A DNA stretch of 64,000 bases. It comes from Prochlorococcus sp. AG-402-B19 (GTDB lineage Bacteria; Cyanobacteriota; Cyanobacteriia; PCC-6307; Cyanobiaceae). Both the position numbers and the translations under genes were made by a program. Of the stretch, positions 26,338 through 35,650 are shown in pieces. Where the stretch lies: the NCBI GenBank assembly GCA_003279615.1, contig QCHM01000002.1, positions 1-64,000 on the forward strand, given 5' to 3'. The notes under the pieces were generated by a model, which was not told where the DNA came from, did not search any database, and saw only the letters and a list, made by a program, of their open reading frames with translations. Positions within the stretch are counted from its first letter, which is position 1. Each line of letters starts with the position of its first letter.

Positions 26338-28664
26338 TTTGATTTCAAAGATAAAGCATTAAAGACAACACTTATTGAGCTCAAAGCCATAAGTAAGGCC
26401 GCCAATGGTGGAGATAGTAATAAACCTGAAGAAGGTAAAAGTAATCCTGCCGCGATTGGTAAAGCAATTAAGTTGTATCCAAATGCCCATGCAAGATTTT
26501 GTCTTATTTTTAGCATTGCTTGTTGAGATAGCTTTAAAGCATTGGGTAAAGCTTCCAGATTTTCTCCTAGTAAAACAAGATCTGCAGAGTCTTGAGCTAT
26601 TTGAGTTCCTGTTCCTATTGCGACTCCCAAGTCCGCAGCTGCAAGAGCTGGGGCATCATTAATGCCATCACCTATCATCGCTACTAAACCATTCTTTTTT
26701 AATTGGTTCAATTTATTGAGCTTGTCTGTTGGTAGCATTTGCCATTCAATTTCTTTTTTACTAAAACCTAATTGTTCGCCTAAAGATAAAACCGCGGAAT
26801 CTCTATCACCACTGAACAAACTCAATGCAAATCCTCTTGACCGTAATTGGTTGATTGAAAGGAAAGCATCTTTTCGCACTTGGTCATCAATCAAGAAAAA
26901 ACCTAATAATTTTTCCTCTAAAGCAACTGCAACTACTGATTGAGCTTTTCTTTTGGAAAGCTTTAGATTTTGATCAATCATTTCATTCCATTCAATTCCT
27001 TCATTTTTTATCCATTCGGGAGTTCCAACCCTAATTAATCCTTCTAAATCATTAATTGTTCCAGCTACCCCTTTCCCTGCCAATGTAGTTATGGATGATA
27101 CGTGATTTAGTTTTATTGCTTTTTTATATGCTTCTTGAATAATTGCTTGAGCAAGTGGGTGCCTACTTTCTTGTTCTAAGCTTGCTGCCAATTTAAGCAT
27201 GTCATTTCTTTTTGAGTCATTGTTTTCCCATGTATCAACAACTAGAGGTCTTCCAATTGTGAGTGTTCCTGTTTTATCAAAAATTATTTGACGAACCTTT
27301 GATGCCATTTCTATTACATCCCCTCCCTTGAATAGCCAGCCTCTTTTTGCAGCTTCTCCTGAGGCAACAGTAATTACTGTTGGAGTAGCAAGTCCAAGTG
27401 CACATGGACAGGCAACAACTAAAACAGCTATTGATAATTGAAAGGAAAGACTAAGTGGTGTTTGAGTTGTATTCATTAGATGATCATGCAAATGATGACT
27501 TTGCATGAAACCCGTATTAGAAATTTCTAAAACCTGTGGCCAAATTCTTGTACCTATTTGCCACCAGAAAATAAAAGTAATTAATGCAAGCGATGTAACC
27601 CCATAGCAGAAGATTCCGGCTACTTTGTCTGCTAATCCTTGAATTGGTGCTTTTCTGGCTTGGGCTTCTTCAACCAAGCTTATTATTTTTGCTATTGCAG
27701 TTTCAGAACCTATTTTTTGGACTTCTAACGTAATTGTTGACTCTAAATTTAAGCTGCCAGAGGGAAGTTCAACGCCTGGGGATGCTTCTAACGGTAAAGA
27801 TTCACCAGTTAAGCTTGAGATGTCTATAGCTGAATTGCCCTTTAAAACCAATCCATCAACTGGGATTCTATCTCCAGCCAATAATTGAATTTTCTCACCT
27901 GGTTTTATAGCACCTATTCTAATTTCGCGTGTTTCATTGTTTTCTAAAATTAAAGTGGCTGTTTCGGGCTGTAATTTGGCTAATTCTTTTAATGCGGTTC
28001 CAGTTTTGACTCGCGCTCGTTCCTCTAGAAAACGCCCTAATAAAACAAATCCAAGCAGCATGACTGGCTCATTGAAAAAACATGGCCAACCAACTTTCGG
28101 CCAAATTAAAGCAATTATGCTTGCTGTGTAAGCACTCAATACACCAAGACTAACCAGGGTATCCATAGTCGGTGTGAAAAGCATTGCTGACTTTAGACCT
28201 GCTTTTAGGATCGATCTGCCAGGGCCGAATAAAGCAAATGTTGCTAGTGAAGCATGAAAAGGTAATGAACCAACAAGTGGTATTGGTATTTGTTGGCCCT
28301 CTACTAAATGTCCCATCCCAGAAAATATTAGTAATGAAGTTGCAATTATTAGCTGACGCCATTTATTCCATAAATTTTCATTTCCTTGTGTATCTAATTC
28401 GACGCTGTTGGAAGTTGTTTGATAATCTCTTTCTTCTGAAGGAAACCCCTTAGATGTAAGAGTTTGTATCAAATCTGTAAGAGGCTGATTAGGATCTTCG
28501 ACTTCTATAAAAGCTATTTTTGTAACTAAGTTAACGCTTGCATTATTTACATTTGGGTGGTTTCGAAGTATTTTTTCAACTGCTTGTACACAACTACCGC
28601 ATTTCATTCCATCAATATCAAGTAAAATTGAATTTTTGCGTTGGGTAATCTTTTTACTGCTCAA
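26334..28664 (-). CDS. Copper-translocating P-type ATPase (P1B-1)
   Basis: A 776-residue ion pump. An N-terminal HMA domain has the metal site MKCGSC (C22, C25). The TGES actuator motif is at 286, the transmembrane CPC at 419-421, and the phosphorylated Asp at D463 (DKTGTLT); GDGINDAPAL is near the end of the P domain. The C-terminal YN and MALSS motifs fit the Cu(I) subclass. It probably carries copper towards plastocyanin or out of the cytosol (PacS/CtaA roles cannot be told apart). The loop before the CPC helix has an unusual His-rich stretch (SHHLHDH, about 389-395). Confidence 0.92.
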   Translation of the reverse strand: MSSKKITQRKNSILLDIDGMKCGSCVQAVEKILRNHPNVNNASVNLVTKIAFIEVEDPNQPLTDLIQTLTSKGFPSEERDYQTTSNSVELDTQGNENLWNKWRQLIIATSLLIFSGMGHLVEGQQIPIPLVGSLPFHASLATFALFGPGRSILKAGLKSAMLFTPTMDTLVSLGVLSAYTASIIALIWPKVGWPCFFNEPVMLLGFVLLGRFLEERARVKTGTALKELAKLQPETATLILENNETREIRIGAIKPGEKIQLLAGDRIPVDGLVLKGNSAIDISSLTGESLPLEASPGVELPSGSLNLESTITLEVQKIGSETAIAKIISLVEEAQARKAPIQGLADKVAGIFCYGVTSLALITFIFWWQIGTRIWPQVLEISNTGFMQSHHLHDHLMNTTQTPLSLSFQLSIAVLVVACPCALGLATPTVITVASGEAAKRGWLFKGGDVIEMASKVRQIIFDKTGTLTIGRPLVVDTWENNDSKRNDMLKLAASLEQESRHPLAQAIIQEAYKKAIKLNHVSSITTLAGKGVAGTINDLEGLIRVGTPEWIKNEGIEWNEMIDQNLKLSKRKAQSVVAVALEEKLLGFFLIDDQVRKDAFLSINQLRSRGFALSLFSGDRDSAVLSLGEQLGFSKKEIEWQMLPTDKLNKLNQLKKNGLVAMIGDGINDAPALAAADLGVAIGTGTQIAQDSADLVLLGENLEALPNALKLSQQAMLKIRQNLAWAFGYNLIALPIAAGLLLPSSGLLLSPPLAALLMALSSISVVFNALSLKSK

Positions 28665-28824
28665 GGGTATATAGATTTTTAGTATTTAATCTAAATTTAA
28701 TGAATAAAAAGCTTGTTGCCTTTATTTAATAATTTATTAATACATAAAAATTAGTTTCATTGTTTTTATCCATTTTCTTATTTCTAGGCAGGATAGAATT
28801 AAATTGATAGATATTGGTTTAATC

Positions 28825-29346
28825 GTGCCTAGAAGCCAAAACAAAGACAATTTTCTTGATAAGGCCTTTACCAAGATGGCTGAGGGAATAGTCAAAGTGA
28901 TGCCGATCGCCTCAAAAGAAAAAGAAGCTTATCTTTATTATAGAAAAGGTTTAGCAGCTCAAAATGATGGAGATTATTCTGAGGCTCTTGAGTATTACGA
29001 AGAGAGCTTAAAGCTTGAAGACAATCAAGTTGATAGAGGAGAGACATTGAAAAATATGGCCATAATTTATATGAGTAATGGAGATGAGGAGAGGGCTCTA
29101 GATACATATAAAAAAGCTTTGGGACAAAATCCAAAACAGCCTTCCTGCTTGAAAAATATGGGATTAATTTATGAAAAAAGAGGAAGAATGGCCCAAAGAA
29201 ATGGGAATCAAGATGAGGGAGATATCTGGTTTGATCAGGCAGCTGAAGTATGGAGTAAGGCTGTGCGTCTATACCCAGGGGGATATCTCGATATAGAGAA
29301 TTGGCTCAAGACAACTGGTAGAGGCAATGTTGATGTTTATTTATAA
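28825..29346 (+). CDS. ycf3: Photosystem I assembly protein Ycf3
   Basis: Ycf3 is a TPR chaperone of PSI assembly at the thylakoid membrane. Three TPRs cover about residues 35-70, 72-105 and 118-150 ([41 protein letters not shown]). The family starts with xPRSQ; that sequence here begins at a GTG at 28825 (GTGCCTAGAAGC) and gives 173 residues, the usual length. The ORF track's earlier TTG start adds only seven residues. It converges with radA. Confidence 0.94.
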   Translation: MPRSQNKDNFLDKAFTKMAEGIVKVMPIASKEKEAYLYYRKGLAAQNDGDYSEALEYYEESLKLEDNQVDRGETLKNMAIIYMSNGDEERALDTYKKALGQNPKQPSCLKNMGLIYEKRGRMAQRNGNQDEGDIWFDQAAEVWSKAVRLYPGGYLDIENWLKTTGRGNVDVYL

Positions 29347-29363
29347 ATAATTTATATTGTTGT

Positions 29364-30743
29364 TTAAATATCATTCAAAGCATAAATTAAAGCTTGATTT
29401 ATATTTGAAGCTTTTAATATTTTTAATTTTTTATTTTTCTCAAATTCTTTTGTATTAATTCCATCAGGAATGATTAATTTTCTATATCCAAGTCGAATTA
29501 CTTCATGAATTCTTTGTTGCATTTGTCTTGCTAATCTTAATTGGCCAGCCAGACCTATTTCACCTATAAATACGACACCTTCCTCAAGTTCAATATTTTT
29601 AAAACTCGAAACTATTGCAGCAGCAATTCCAAGATCAGCTCCTGGTTCTTCAACTTCTAATCCTCCAGCGACAGCAAGATAACAATCATATCTTGAGAGC
29701 GAGATATTCATATTTTTTTCTAGAACTGCCAATATTTGGTGAAGTCTATTAATTTCAACACCAGTTGTAGTTCTTCTTGGACTTGAGTAACAAGTCGGAT
29801 TTAAAAGTGCTTGTATATCTATTGCTAATGGTCTTGTCCCTTCGCAAGTAACAATTGTTGAAATCCCAGGTGCAGAAGTTTTGCTTAAAAATAATTCGCT
29901 TGGATTTGATACCTCACATAATCCATCTGCTTGCATTTCAAAGACACCTAGCTCAGAAGTAGCACCAAATCGATTTTTTATACCTCTAAGTAGTCTATGA
30001 GAAGCAAATCTATCTCCTTCAAAAGTTAGGACTGCATCGACAAGATGCTCAAGGACTTTTGGTCCTGCTAACACTCCATCCTTTGTAACGTGACCGATAA
30101 TAAAAAGAGATATATTTTCTCTTTTAGCAATTTGCTGTAAGGCTGCTGAACATTCTCTAACTTGAGCAACTGATCCAGGGGAACTTGATAAATTTTGATC
30201 ATGCAAAGCTTGAATGCTATCGATAACAGCAACTGCAGGTTTTAAATAATCAAGTTCTTTTATGACTAAATCTAGATCTGTCTCTGAAAGCAAGTGAAGT
30301 TTGGACTCAGAGTTTTCAATTCGATTCCATCTCAGTTTTACTTGTTGAGCTGATTCTTCAGCAGCTACATAAAGAACTGATCTTTCATGAGCCATTGCAG
30401 TGGCACTTTGCAAAATCAGAGTACTTTTGCCAATACCTGGGTCTCCCCCGATTAATACGAGTGATCCTGGCACTAAACCACCTCCAAGTACTCTATCTAA
30501 TTCTTCATATCCACTTGGAATGCGTTCAATTATTTGGTTTTTTATTCGGTTGATTAGCTCTGAACGATATGGAGATTTTTCTTTAGGAGAATTAATCTTT
30601 GTGTAAATAGATTTATCTGATTTTTGCTTGATTTTTTCTTCTATTATCGAATTCCATTCACCACAATTGTTGCACCGGCCAAAGAATTGCCTTGTCTGAG
30701 CTCCGCAACTTTGACAGACATAAATAGAGACAGAACGAGACAC
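29364..30743 (-). CDS. radA: DNA repair protein RadA (Sms)
   Basis: RadA is a RecA-like ATPase for recombination-intermediate processing. The N-terminal zinc finger has C10, C13, C24 and C27 (CQSCGAQ, CNNCGEW). Walker A GGDPGIGKST is at 99-108, the RadA-specific KNRFGATSELGVF is near 257, and the Lon-like C-terminal domain follows (LAVAGGLEVEEPGADLG). Length 459 is normal. It is divergent from rpaB with 108 bp between. Confidence 0.95.
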   Translation of the reverse strand: MSRSVSIYVCQSCGAQTRQFFGRCNNCGEWNSIIEEKIKQKSDKSIYTKINSPKEKSPYRSELINRIKNQIIERIPSGYEELDRVLGGGLVPGSLVLIGGDPGIGKSTLILQSATAMAHERSVLYVAAEESAQQVKLRWNRIENSESKLHLLSETDLDLVIKELDYLKPAVAVIDSIQALHDQNLSSSPGSVAQVRECSAALQQIAKRENISLFIIGHVTKDGVLAGPKVLEHLVDAVLTFEGDRFASHRLLRGIKNRFGATSELGVFEMQADGLCEVSNPSELFLSKTSAPGISTIVTCEGTRPLAIDIQALLNPTCYSSPRRTTTGVEINRLHQILAVLEKNMNISLSRYDCYLAVAGGLEVEEPGADLGIAAAIVSSFKNIELEEGVVFIGEIGLAGQLRLARQMQQRIHEVIRLGYRKLIIPDGINTKEFEKNKKLKILKASNINQALIYALNDI

Positions 30744-30776
30744 TTAGTTGTAAAAAGGAAGTTGGCTGTAGTTGAA

Positions 30777-30814
30777 TAAAGATAGTGATCTTTAATTTGT
30801 GGGTGAACCTTCAC
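30777..30814 (+). promoter_or_regulatory. Two short palindromes in the radA-rpaB divergent region
   Basis: TAAAGAT-agtg-ATCTTTA (30777-30794) and GTGAA-cc-TTCAC (30803-30814) lie within 75 bp of the rpaB ATG. Either could be an operator or part of a leader hairpin. Neither matches the published HLR1 form of the RpaB site as I know it. Confidence 0.4.
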
Positions 30815-30851
30815 TTAAGATCTTGTTGCAGCCGCCAAAGCTAAGGAACAA

Positions 30852-31598
30852 ATGACGGCCACTAGTCCCTCAAAGGAAACCATCCTCGTAGCTGATGATG
30901 AGGCAAGTATTAGGAGGATCCTAGAAACTCGCCTATCCATGATTGGCTATCAGGTCCTGACTGCTTGCGATGGAAATGAGGCACTAGATCTCTTTAGGAA
31001 TTGTGAGCCTGATTTGGTTGTTCTTGATGTCATGATGCCTAAATTGGATGGATATGGAGTGTGTCAGGAACTAAGAAAGGAATCAGATGTTCCAATAGTC
31101 ATGTTGACAGCATTAGGAGATGTTGCAGATAGAATTACTGGATTAGAGCTTGGAGCAGATGATTATGTTGTTAAGCCATTTAGTCCAAAAGAATTAGAAG
31201 CAAGGATTAGGTGCGTTTTAAGAAGAGTTGAAAAAGAACAAATTGCTGGACTGCCTAATTCAGGTGTGATTGCTGTAATGAATTTAAAGATTGATACAAA
31301 TAAACGCCAGGTTTATAGAAATGATGAACGTATTCGATTGACAGGCATGGAATTTAGTCTATTAGAACTGCTGGTCAGTCGTTCAGGGGAACCTTTTAGT
31401 AGAGGCGAGATTCTTAAAGAAGTTTGGGGATATACACCTGAAAGGCATGTTGATACCAGGGTAGTAGATGTTCATATTTCCAGGCTGAGATCAAAGCTTG
31501 AGGATGATCCAGCAAATCCAGAACTAATTCTTACTGCAAGAGGTACAGGTTATCTTTTTCAGAGAATTGTTGACTCTATGATTCCTGAAGGATCATAA
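30852..31598 (+). CDS. rpaB: Response regulator RpaB (Ycf27)
   Basis: An OmpR-type regulator, essential in cyanobacteria studied so far, that represses high-light genes and supports photosystem gene expression. The receiver's D59 lies in VVLDVMMPKLDGYGVC, and the Lys in VVKPFSPKELEARI. The output winged helix follows (LTGMEFSLLELLVSRSGEPFSR). The N-terminal ETILVADDEASIRRILETRLSMIGY is the hallmark. ATG start. PlsX begins 4 bp after its stop, so rpaB probably shares a transcript with the lipid genes. Confidence 0.95.
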   Translation: MTATSPSKETILVADDEASIRRILETRLSMIGYQVLTACDGNEALDLFRNCEPDLVVLDVMMPKLDGYGVCQELRKESDVPIVMLTALGDVADRITGLELGADDYVVKPFSPKELEARIRCVLRRVEKEQIAGLPNSGVIAVMNLKIDTNKRQVYRNDERIRLTGMEFSLLELLVSRSGEPFSRGEILKEVWGYTPERHVDTRVVDVHISRLRSKLEDDPANPELILTARGTGYLFQRIVDSMIPEGS

Positions 31599-31602
31599 AT
31601 CA

Positions 31603-32925
31603 GTGGAAAAAAACAATCTAAATAATAAAACCAATCGTTCTAAGGCAATTAGACGATTGGTTATTTGGTATCGCAGAAACTCTGCTGTTACTAGTCTTGT
31701 TGATACTGCAACAAGTTCAGCTACTGCAGCAACTAACGTTGCTGGAACAGTCGTTTCCAATGCTGGCACGGTTGTTACAAATGCAGGATCAATAGCTAGA
31801 AGTACATTAGAGCCATTTGTATTTGATCCTCTAAGAAGATTACAAGGAGGTGAAAATATAGAGGAAAAAACTGGAATTAAAGATTCAGAAAGAATTTGGG
31901 TCGCTGTTGATGGAATGGGAGGAGATTTTGCGCCTGGATCAATTCTCGATGGGTGCTTGAAATCGTTATCGTTACTTCCATTGAAAATCAAATTTGTAGG
32001 TGAAATAGAAAAAGTAGAAAAAGCAGTGCTTGAACTTGGCTTAGAAGATTCTCTAGATAAAGCAGTTAAAAATGGAAATTTCGAATTAGTTCCTAGTGGT
32101 CTTTCGGTTGGTATGGATGAAGAAGCTACTGCCGTGCGTAAAAAAAAGGATGCGAGTATAAATATCGCAATGAAATTGGTCAAAGAAGGGAAAGCTATGG
32201 GTGTTTATTCAGCTGGTAACTCAGGAGCAATGATGGCTTCAGCAATTTTTAAGTTGGGCCGTTTAAAAGGGATTGATCGTCCAGCAATTGGTGCATTATT
32301 TCCAACTAAAGATCCTGGTCAACCAGTATTGGTTTTAGACGTTGGTGCAAATATGGATTGCAAACCAATTTATTTGCATCAATTTGCTCTTCTAGGAAAT
32401 ATTTATTGTAGAGATGTCCTTCAGGTAGAGAAACCAAGAATAGGATTATTGAATATTGGAGAAGAGTCTTGTAAGGGGAATGATCTTTCTCTCGCAACTT
32501 ACAAACTTTTAAACGAAGAAGAACGTTTTTCCTTTTATGGGAATTGTGAAGGTAGAGATGTTTTATCCGGTGATTTTGATGTTGTGGTTTGTGATGGATT
32601 TACAGGAAACGTTTTGCTGAAATTTTTAGAGTCAGTTGGAAGTGTTCTCTTGGGAGTTCTGAAAGCAGAATTACCCAGAGGAAGAAGAGGGAAAGTCGGT
32701 TCTGCTTTTTTGAGAAATAATTTGAAACGAATAAAAAAACGTTTAGATCATGCTGAACATGGTGGAGCCCTATTATTAGGCATTAATGGAATATGTGTTA
32801 TTGGGCATGGTGGAAGTAAAGCTTTATCTGTTTTAAGTGCGTTAAGAGTGGTTCATTCAGCCGCAAGCCATGGAGTAATGGATCATTTGGCGGATTTAAA
32901 TAAACCTGATCTCTTAAAGGTCTAA
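31603..32925 (+). CDS. plsX: Phosphate acyltransferase PlsX with N-terminal extension
   Basis: PlsX transfers acyl groups from acyl-ACP to phosphate, the first step of the PlsX/PlsY route to lysophosphatidic acid. The core begins at residue 97 (RIWVAVDGMGGDFAPGSI) and contains AGNSGAMMASA and VDVGANMDCKP-like motifs; it is about 344 residues, the full family length. Residues 1-96 are extra: a basic segment (KAIRRLVIWYRRN), then an Ala/Thr/Val-rich stretch without charge (TATSSATAATNVAGTVVSN), then the core. Start is GTG at 31603. The extension is in frame and continuous; a later start would truncate little of the core. Confidence 0.9.
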   Translation: MEKNNLNNKTNRSKAIRRLVIWYRRNSAVTSLVDTATSSATAATNVAGTVVSNAGTVVTNAGSIARSTLEPFVFDPLRRLQGGENIEEKTGIKDSERIWVAVDGMGGDFAPGSILDGCLKSLSLLPLKIKFVGEIEKVEKAVLELGLEDSLDKAVKNGNFELVPSGLSVGMDEEATAVRKKKDASINIAMKLVKEGKAMGVYSAGNSGAMMASAIFKLGRLKGIDRPAIGALFPTKDPGQPVLVLDVGANMDCKPIYLHQFALLGNIYCRDVLQVEKPRIGLLNIGEESCKGNDLSLATYKLLNEEERFSFYGNCEGRDVLSGDFDVVVCDGFTGNVLLKFLESVGSVLLGVLKAELPRGRRGKVGSAFLRNNLKRIKKRLDHAEHGGALLLGINGICVIGHGGSKALSVLSALRVVHSAASHGVMDHLADLNKPDLLKV

Positions 32926-32979
32926 TAGGAACTGTCCTAACATGTGATTGACTTATGAAATAAAGGGCTTTTTTTAGAT

Positions 32980-33996
32980 TTGAATAGAAATTCTCAATTT
33001 AACTCTGGAATATCTTTTGTGGGGTGCGGAAGCGCTATTCCTCAAAAGATCATCAATAATGACCAACTAGGTCAGAGAGTAGATACTAATGATGAATGGA
33101 TTAAAAGTAGAACTGGTATTGGTGAAAGAAGGGTTATTGGGGAGAATGAATCTTTGATTGATCTAGCCACTGATGCTGCTCAGAATGCTGTCCAAATGGC
33201 TAATTGGGATGTAAAAACAATTGATTTAATAATTCTTGCAACATCTACCCCTGAAGATTTATTTGGTTCTGCCCCTCAAATCCAATCAAACTTGGGCGCT
33301 TCCAATGCAGTCGCTTTTGATTTGACTGCTGCTTGTAGTGGCTTTTTATTTGCTTTGGTAACTGCATCACAATATTTAGCTTCTGGGTCTATGAAAAGAG
33401 CTGTTGTGATTGGAGCAGATCAACTATCAAAATGGGTTGATTGGGATGATAGGAAAACTTGTGTTTTGTTTGGAGATGGAGCAGGGGCAATAGCTGTGGA
33501 GGCTACTGGTGATGACAATGGCTTAATTGGCTATGATTTGAAATCTGATGGGAGTAGAGGAGATTGTCTAAACCTCTCTCAATCAAATAATTGCTTAGAT
33601 TTAGTTCAAGGAGCTACCTATCAAAAAGGGGAATACCTCCCCATAAAAATGGAAGGAAAGGAGGTTTATAAGTTTGCAGTTAAAGAAGTTCCAAGTATTC
33701 TGGGAGATCTTTTAGATACACATCAAATTCAGTCTGAGAGTATTGATTGGCTCTTATTACATCAGGCTAATCAAAGAATTCTTGATGCTGTAGCAGCAAG
33801 ATTTTTAATACCATCAGAAAAAGTTCTTTCGAATTTGAAACACTATGGAAATACTTCTGCAGCAACAATCCCATTAATGCTTGATGAGGCGGTTAGAGAT
33901 GAAAGAATTAAATCAGGAGATTTAATAGCTTGTAGTGGATTTGGTGCTGGATTGAGTTGGGGAGCAGCTTTGTTTTATTGGCATGGTCCCTATTAG
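32980..33996 (+). CDS. fabH: 3-oxoacyl-ACP synthase III
   Basis: FabH starts fatty acid synthesis by condensing acetyl-CoA with malonyl-ACP. C119 in AACSGFLFAL is the nucleophile, with the His in LLHQANQRI and the Asn in HYGNTSAATIP completing the triad. The 338-residue length is normal. Start is TTG at 32980; no ATG lies near the family start, so TTG is the real one. It lies in the plsX-fabH-fabD-plsC cluster. Confidence 0.95.
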   Translation: MNRNSQFNSGISFVGCGSAIPQKIINNDQLGQRVDTNDEWIKSRTGIGERRVIGENESLIDLATDAAQNAVQMANWDVKTIDLIILATSTPEDLFGSAPQIQSNLGASNAVAFDLTAACSGFLFALVTASQYLASGSMKRAVVIGADQLSKWVDWDDRKTCVLFGDGAGAIAVEATGDDNGLIGYDLKSDGSRGDCLNLSQSNNCLDLVQGATYQKGEYLPIKMEGKEVYKFAVKEVPSILGDLLDTHQIQSESIDWLLLHQANQRILDAVAARFLIPSEKVLSNLKHYGNTSAATIPLMLDEAVRDERIKSGDLIACSGFGAGLSWGAALFYWHGPY

Positions 33997-34022
33997 GCTG
34001 TTAATAATTAATCAAGAAAATC

Positions 34023-34919
34023 ATGACTATTGCCTGGGTCTTTCCTGGACAAGGTTCTCAAAAATTAGGGATGGCAAATTCGTTACTTGAGTTGCCTGGT
34101 TCAAGAGAAAGATTTGAATTAGCCTCTCAAATTCTTGGAAGAGATCTTTGGAAAATTTGTTGTGGTGAAGAGATTCCAAACGAAGAAATATTTGATTTAA
34201 ATGATACGAGAAATACTCAACCTGCACTTTTTGTTGTTGAGTCATTATTGGTTGATGATTTAAAAAGACAAGAGAGGAAATCTCAAATCATTGCAGGGCA
34301 TAGTCTCGGAGAAATAGTTGGTCTTTATTCAGCGGATGTTTTAGATGCGGAGACAGCGTTATTACTATTAAAGAAAAGATCTGAGTTGATGGCTGCTGCA
34401 GGAGGAGGTGCAATGATTGCAGTTTTAGGTTTTGATCGAAAAGAATTAGATGACTTGATTAGCCAAACAGACAATGCTGCAATAGCTAATGACAATAGTG
34501 ATTCTCAAGTTGTTCTATCTGGTTTACCTGAATCAGTCAGGAAAGTCGCTGATAATTTAAAATGCAAAAGAGCAATTCCTTTGCAAGTTTCAGGAGCTTT
34601 TCACTCCATATTTATGTCTGAAGCATCTTCAAGTTTTGCTGAAGAACTTGATCAATTAACTTTTAAAGATGCGCAAGTCCCAGTTCTTAGCAATGTTGAT
34701 CCAACTCCAACTTTAAAAGGTGCCATCTTGAAGGAGCACTTAAAAAAACAAATGACTACTGGAGTTCGGTGGAGAGAAACTATGAATGTCATGCAAAATG
34801 AAGGAGTTACCACAATGGTTGAGATTGGACCTGGAAATGTCCTTAGTGGTCTTGCAAAACGATCAATGAAAGGGGTCTTGACCACTCAAATATCCAATGC
34901 AAGTGATTTGGGTTATTGA
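34023..34919 (+). CDS. fabD: Malonyl-CoA:ACP transacylase
   Basis: FabD loads malonate on ACP. The opening VFPGQGSQKLGM and the nucleophile S94 in AGHSLGEIVG are present, and the catalytic His in SGAFHSIFM. The 298-residue length is normal. It starts 26 bp after fabH, and its TGA overlaps the TTG of plsC by 4 bases, suggesting translational coupling. Confidence 0.95.
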   Translation: MTIAWVFPGQGSQKLGMANSLLELPGSRERFELASQILGRDLWKICCGEEIPNEEIFDLNDTRNTQPALFVVESLLVDDLKRQERKSQIIAGHSLGEIVGLYSADVLDAETALLLLKKRSELMAAAGGGAMIAVLGFDRKELDDLISQTDNAAIANDNSDSQVVLSGLPESVRKVADNLKCKRAIPLQVSGAFHSIFMSEASSSFAEELDQLTFKDAQVPVLSNVDPTPTLKGAILKEHLKKQMTTGVRWRETMNVMQNEGVTTMVEIGPGNVLSGLAKRSMKGVLTTQISNASDLGY

Positions 34920-35608
34920 TTTTGGAAAAAATTAGAGGTGTTGAGGGAGTAAAAAAAATCAATCAAAATAGTCCTCGACAAAGCTTTGTATATGGTTGCG
35001 TAAGTTATCTATTTGTTTTTCCTATTTTTCGTTTTTTGTTTAGAGGCCAAACAACAGGAATTTCGAATTTACCTAAGACTGGAGGAGTTGTAGTTGTATC
35101 AAATCATGGCTCTCATTTGGATCCGCCGATTTTGGGCCATGCTTTGGGAAGACCTGTAGCTTTCATGGCAAAAACTGAACTTTTTAAGGTACCTATCTTG
35201 TCATCCATAATTTCAGCATGTGGTGCATATCCAGTGAAGAGGGGTGCTGGTGATCGAGAGGCATTAAGAACAGCCTCTAATCGATTGATTGAAGGTTGGG
35301 CTACGGGTGTGTTTTTGGATGGAACCAGACAAGAAAATGGAAGAGTTAATGATCCAAAAGCTGGAGCTGCGCTTCTTTCAGCAAGGACTGGTTGCTCTAT
35401 TCTTCCTGTAGCAATAGTGAATAGTCATAGAGCTTTCCCAAAAGGATCATTTCTACCTCGACTTGTATCTATTCATTTAAAAGTTGGTGAATTAATTCAA
35501 CCTCCGCCCACAAGAAAAAGAGAAGATTTAACATTAAAAACTAAAGAAATACAACTAGCTATAAATTCAATGTTGGATACAGGTCTAATAAAGAATATCT
35601 CAAATTGA
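34916..35608 (+). CDS. plsC: 1-acylglycerol-3-phosphate acyltransferase (PlsC-like)
   Basis: A 230-residue membrane-associated acyltransferase. NHGSHLDPP at 63-71 holds the HX4D catalytic motif. The motif usually written FPEGTR is here FLDGTRQ, with Asp for Glu. An N-terminal hydrophobic stretch (residues 30-44) anchors it. Likely product is phosphatidic acid from lysophosphatidic acid, in line with plsX and the fab genes before it. TTG start overlaps fabD's stop. Confidence 0.87.
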   Translation: MILEKIRGVEGVKKINQNSPRQSFVYGCVSYLFVFPIFRFLFRGQTTGISNLPKTGGVVVVSNHGSHLDPPILGHALGRPVAFMAKTELFKVPILSSIISACGAYPVKRGAGDREALRTASNRLIEGWATGVFLDGTRQENGRVNDPKAGAALLSARTGCSILPVAIVNSHRAFPKGSFLPRLVSIHLKVGELIQPPPTRKREDLTLKTKEIQLAINSMLDTGLIKNISN

Positions 35609-35650
35609 ATTATCTCTATTGCAATTATAAATATTTAAAACAATAGATTA

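Noticed and set aside
31593-32183. 196-aa antisense ORF over plsX
   Set aside because: Lies opposite the PlsX extension and core, with repeated Ser/Thr/Val-rich translation; a shadow frame.
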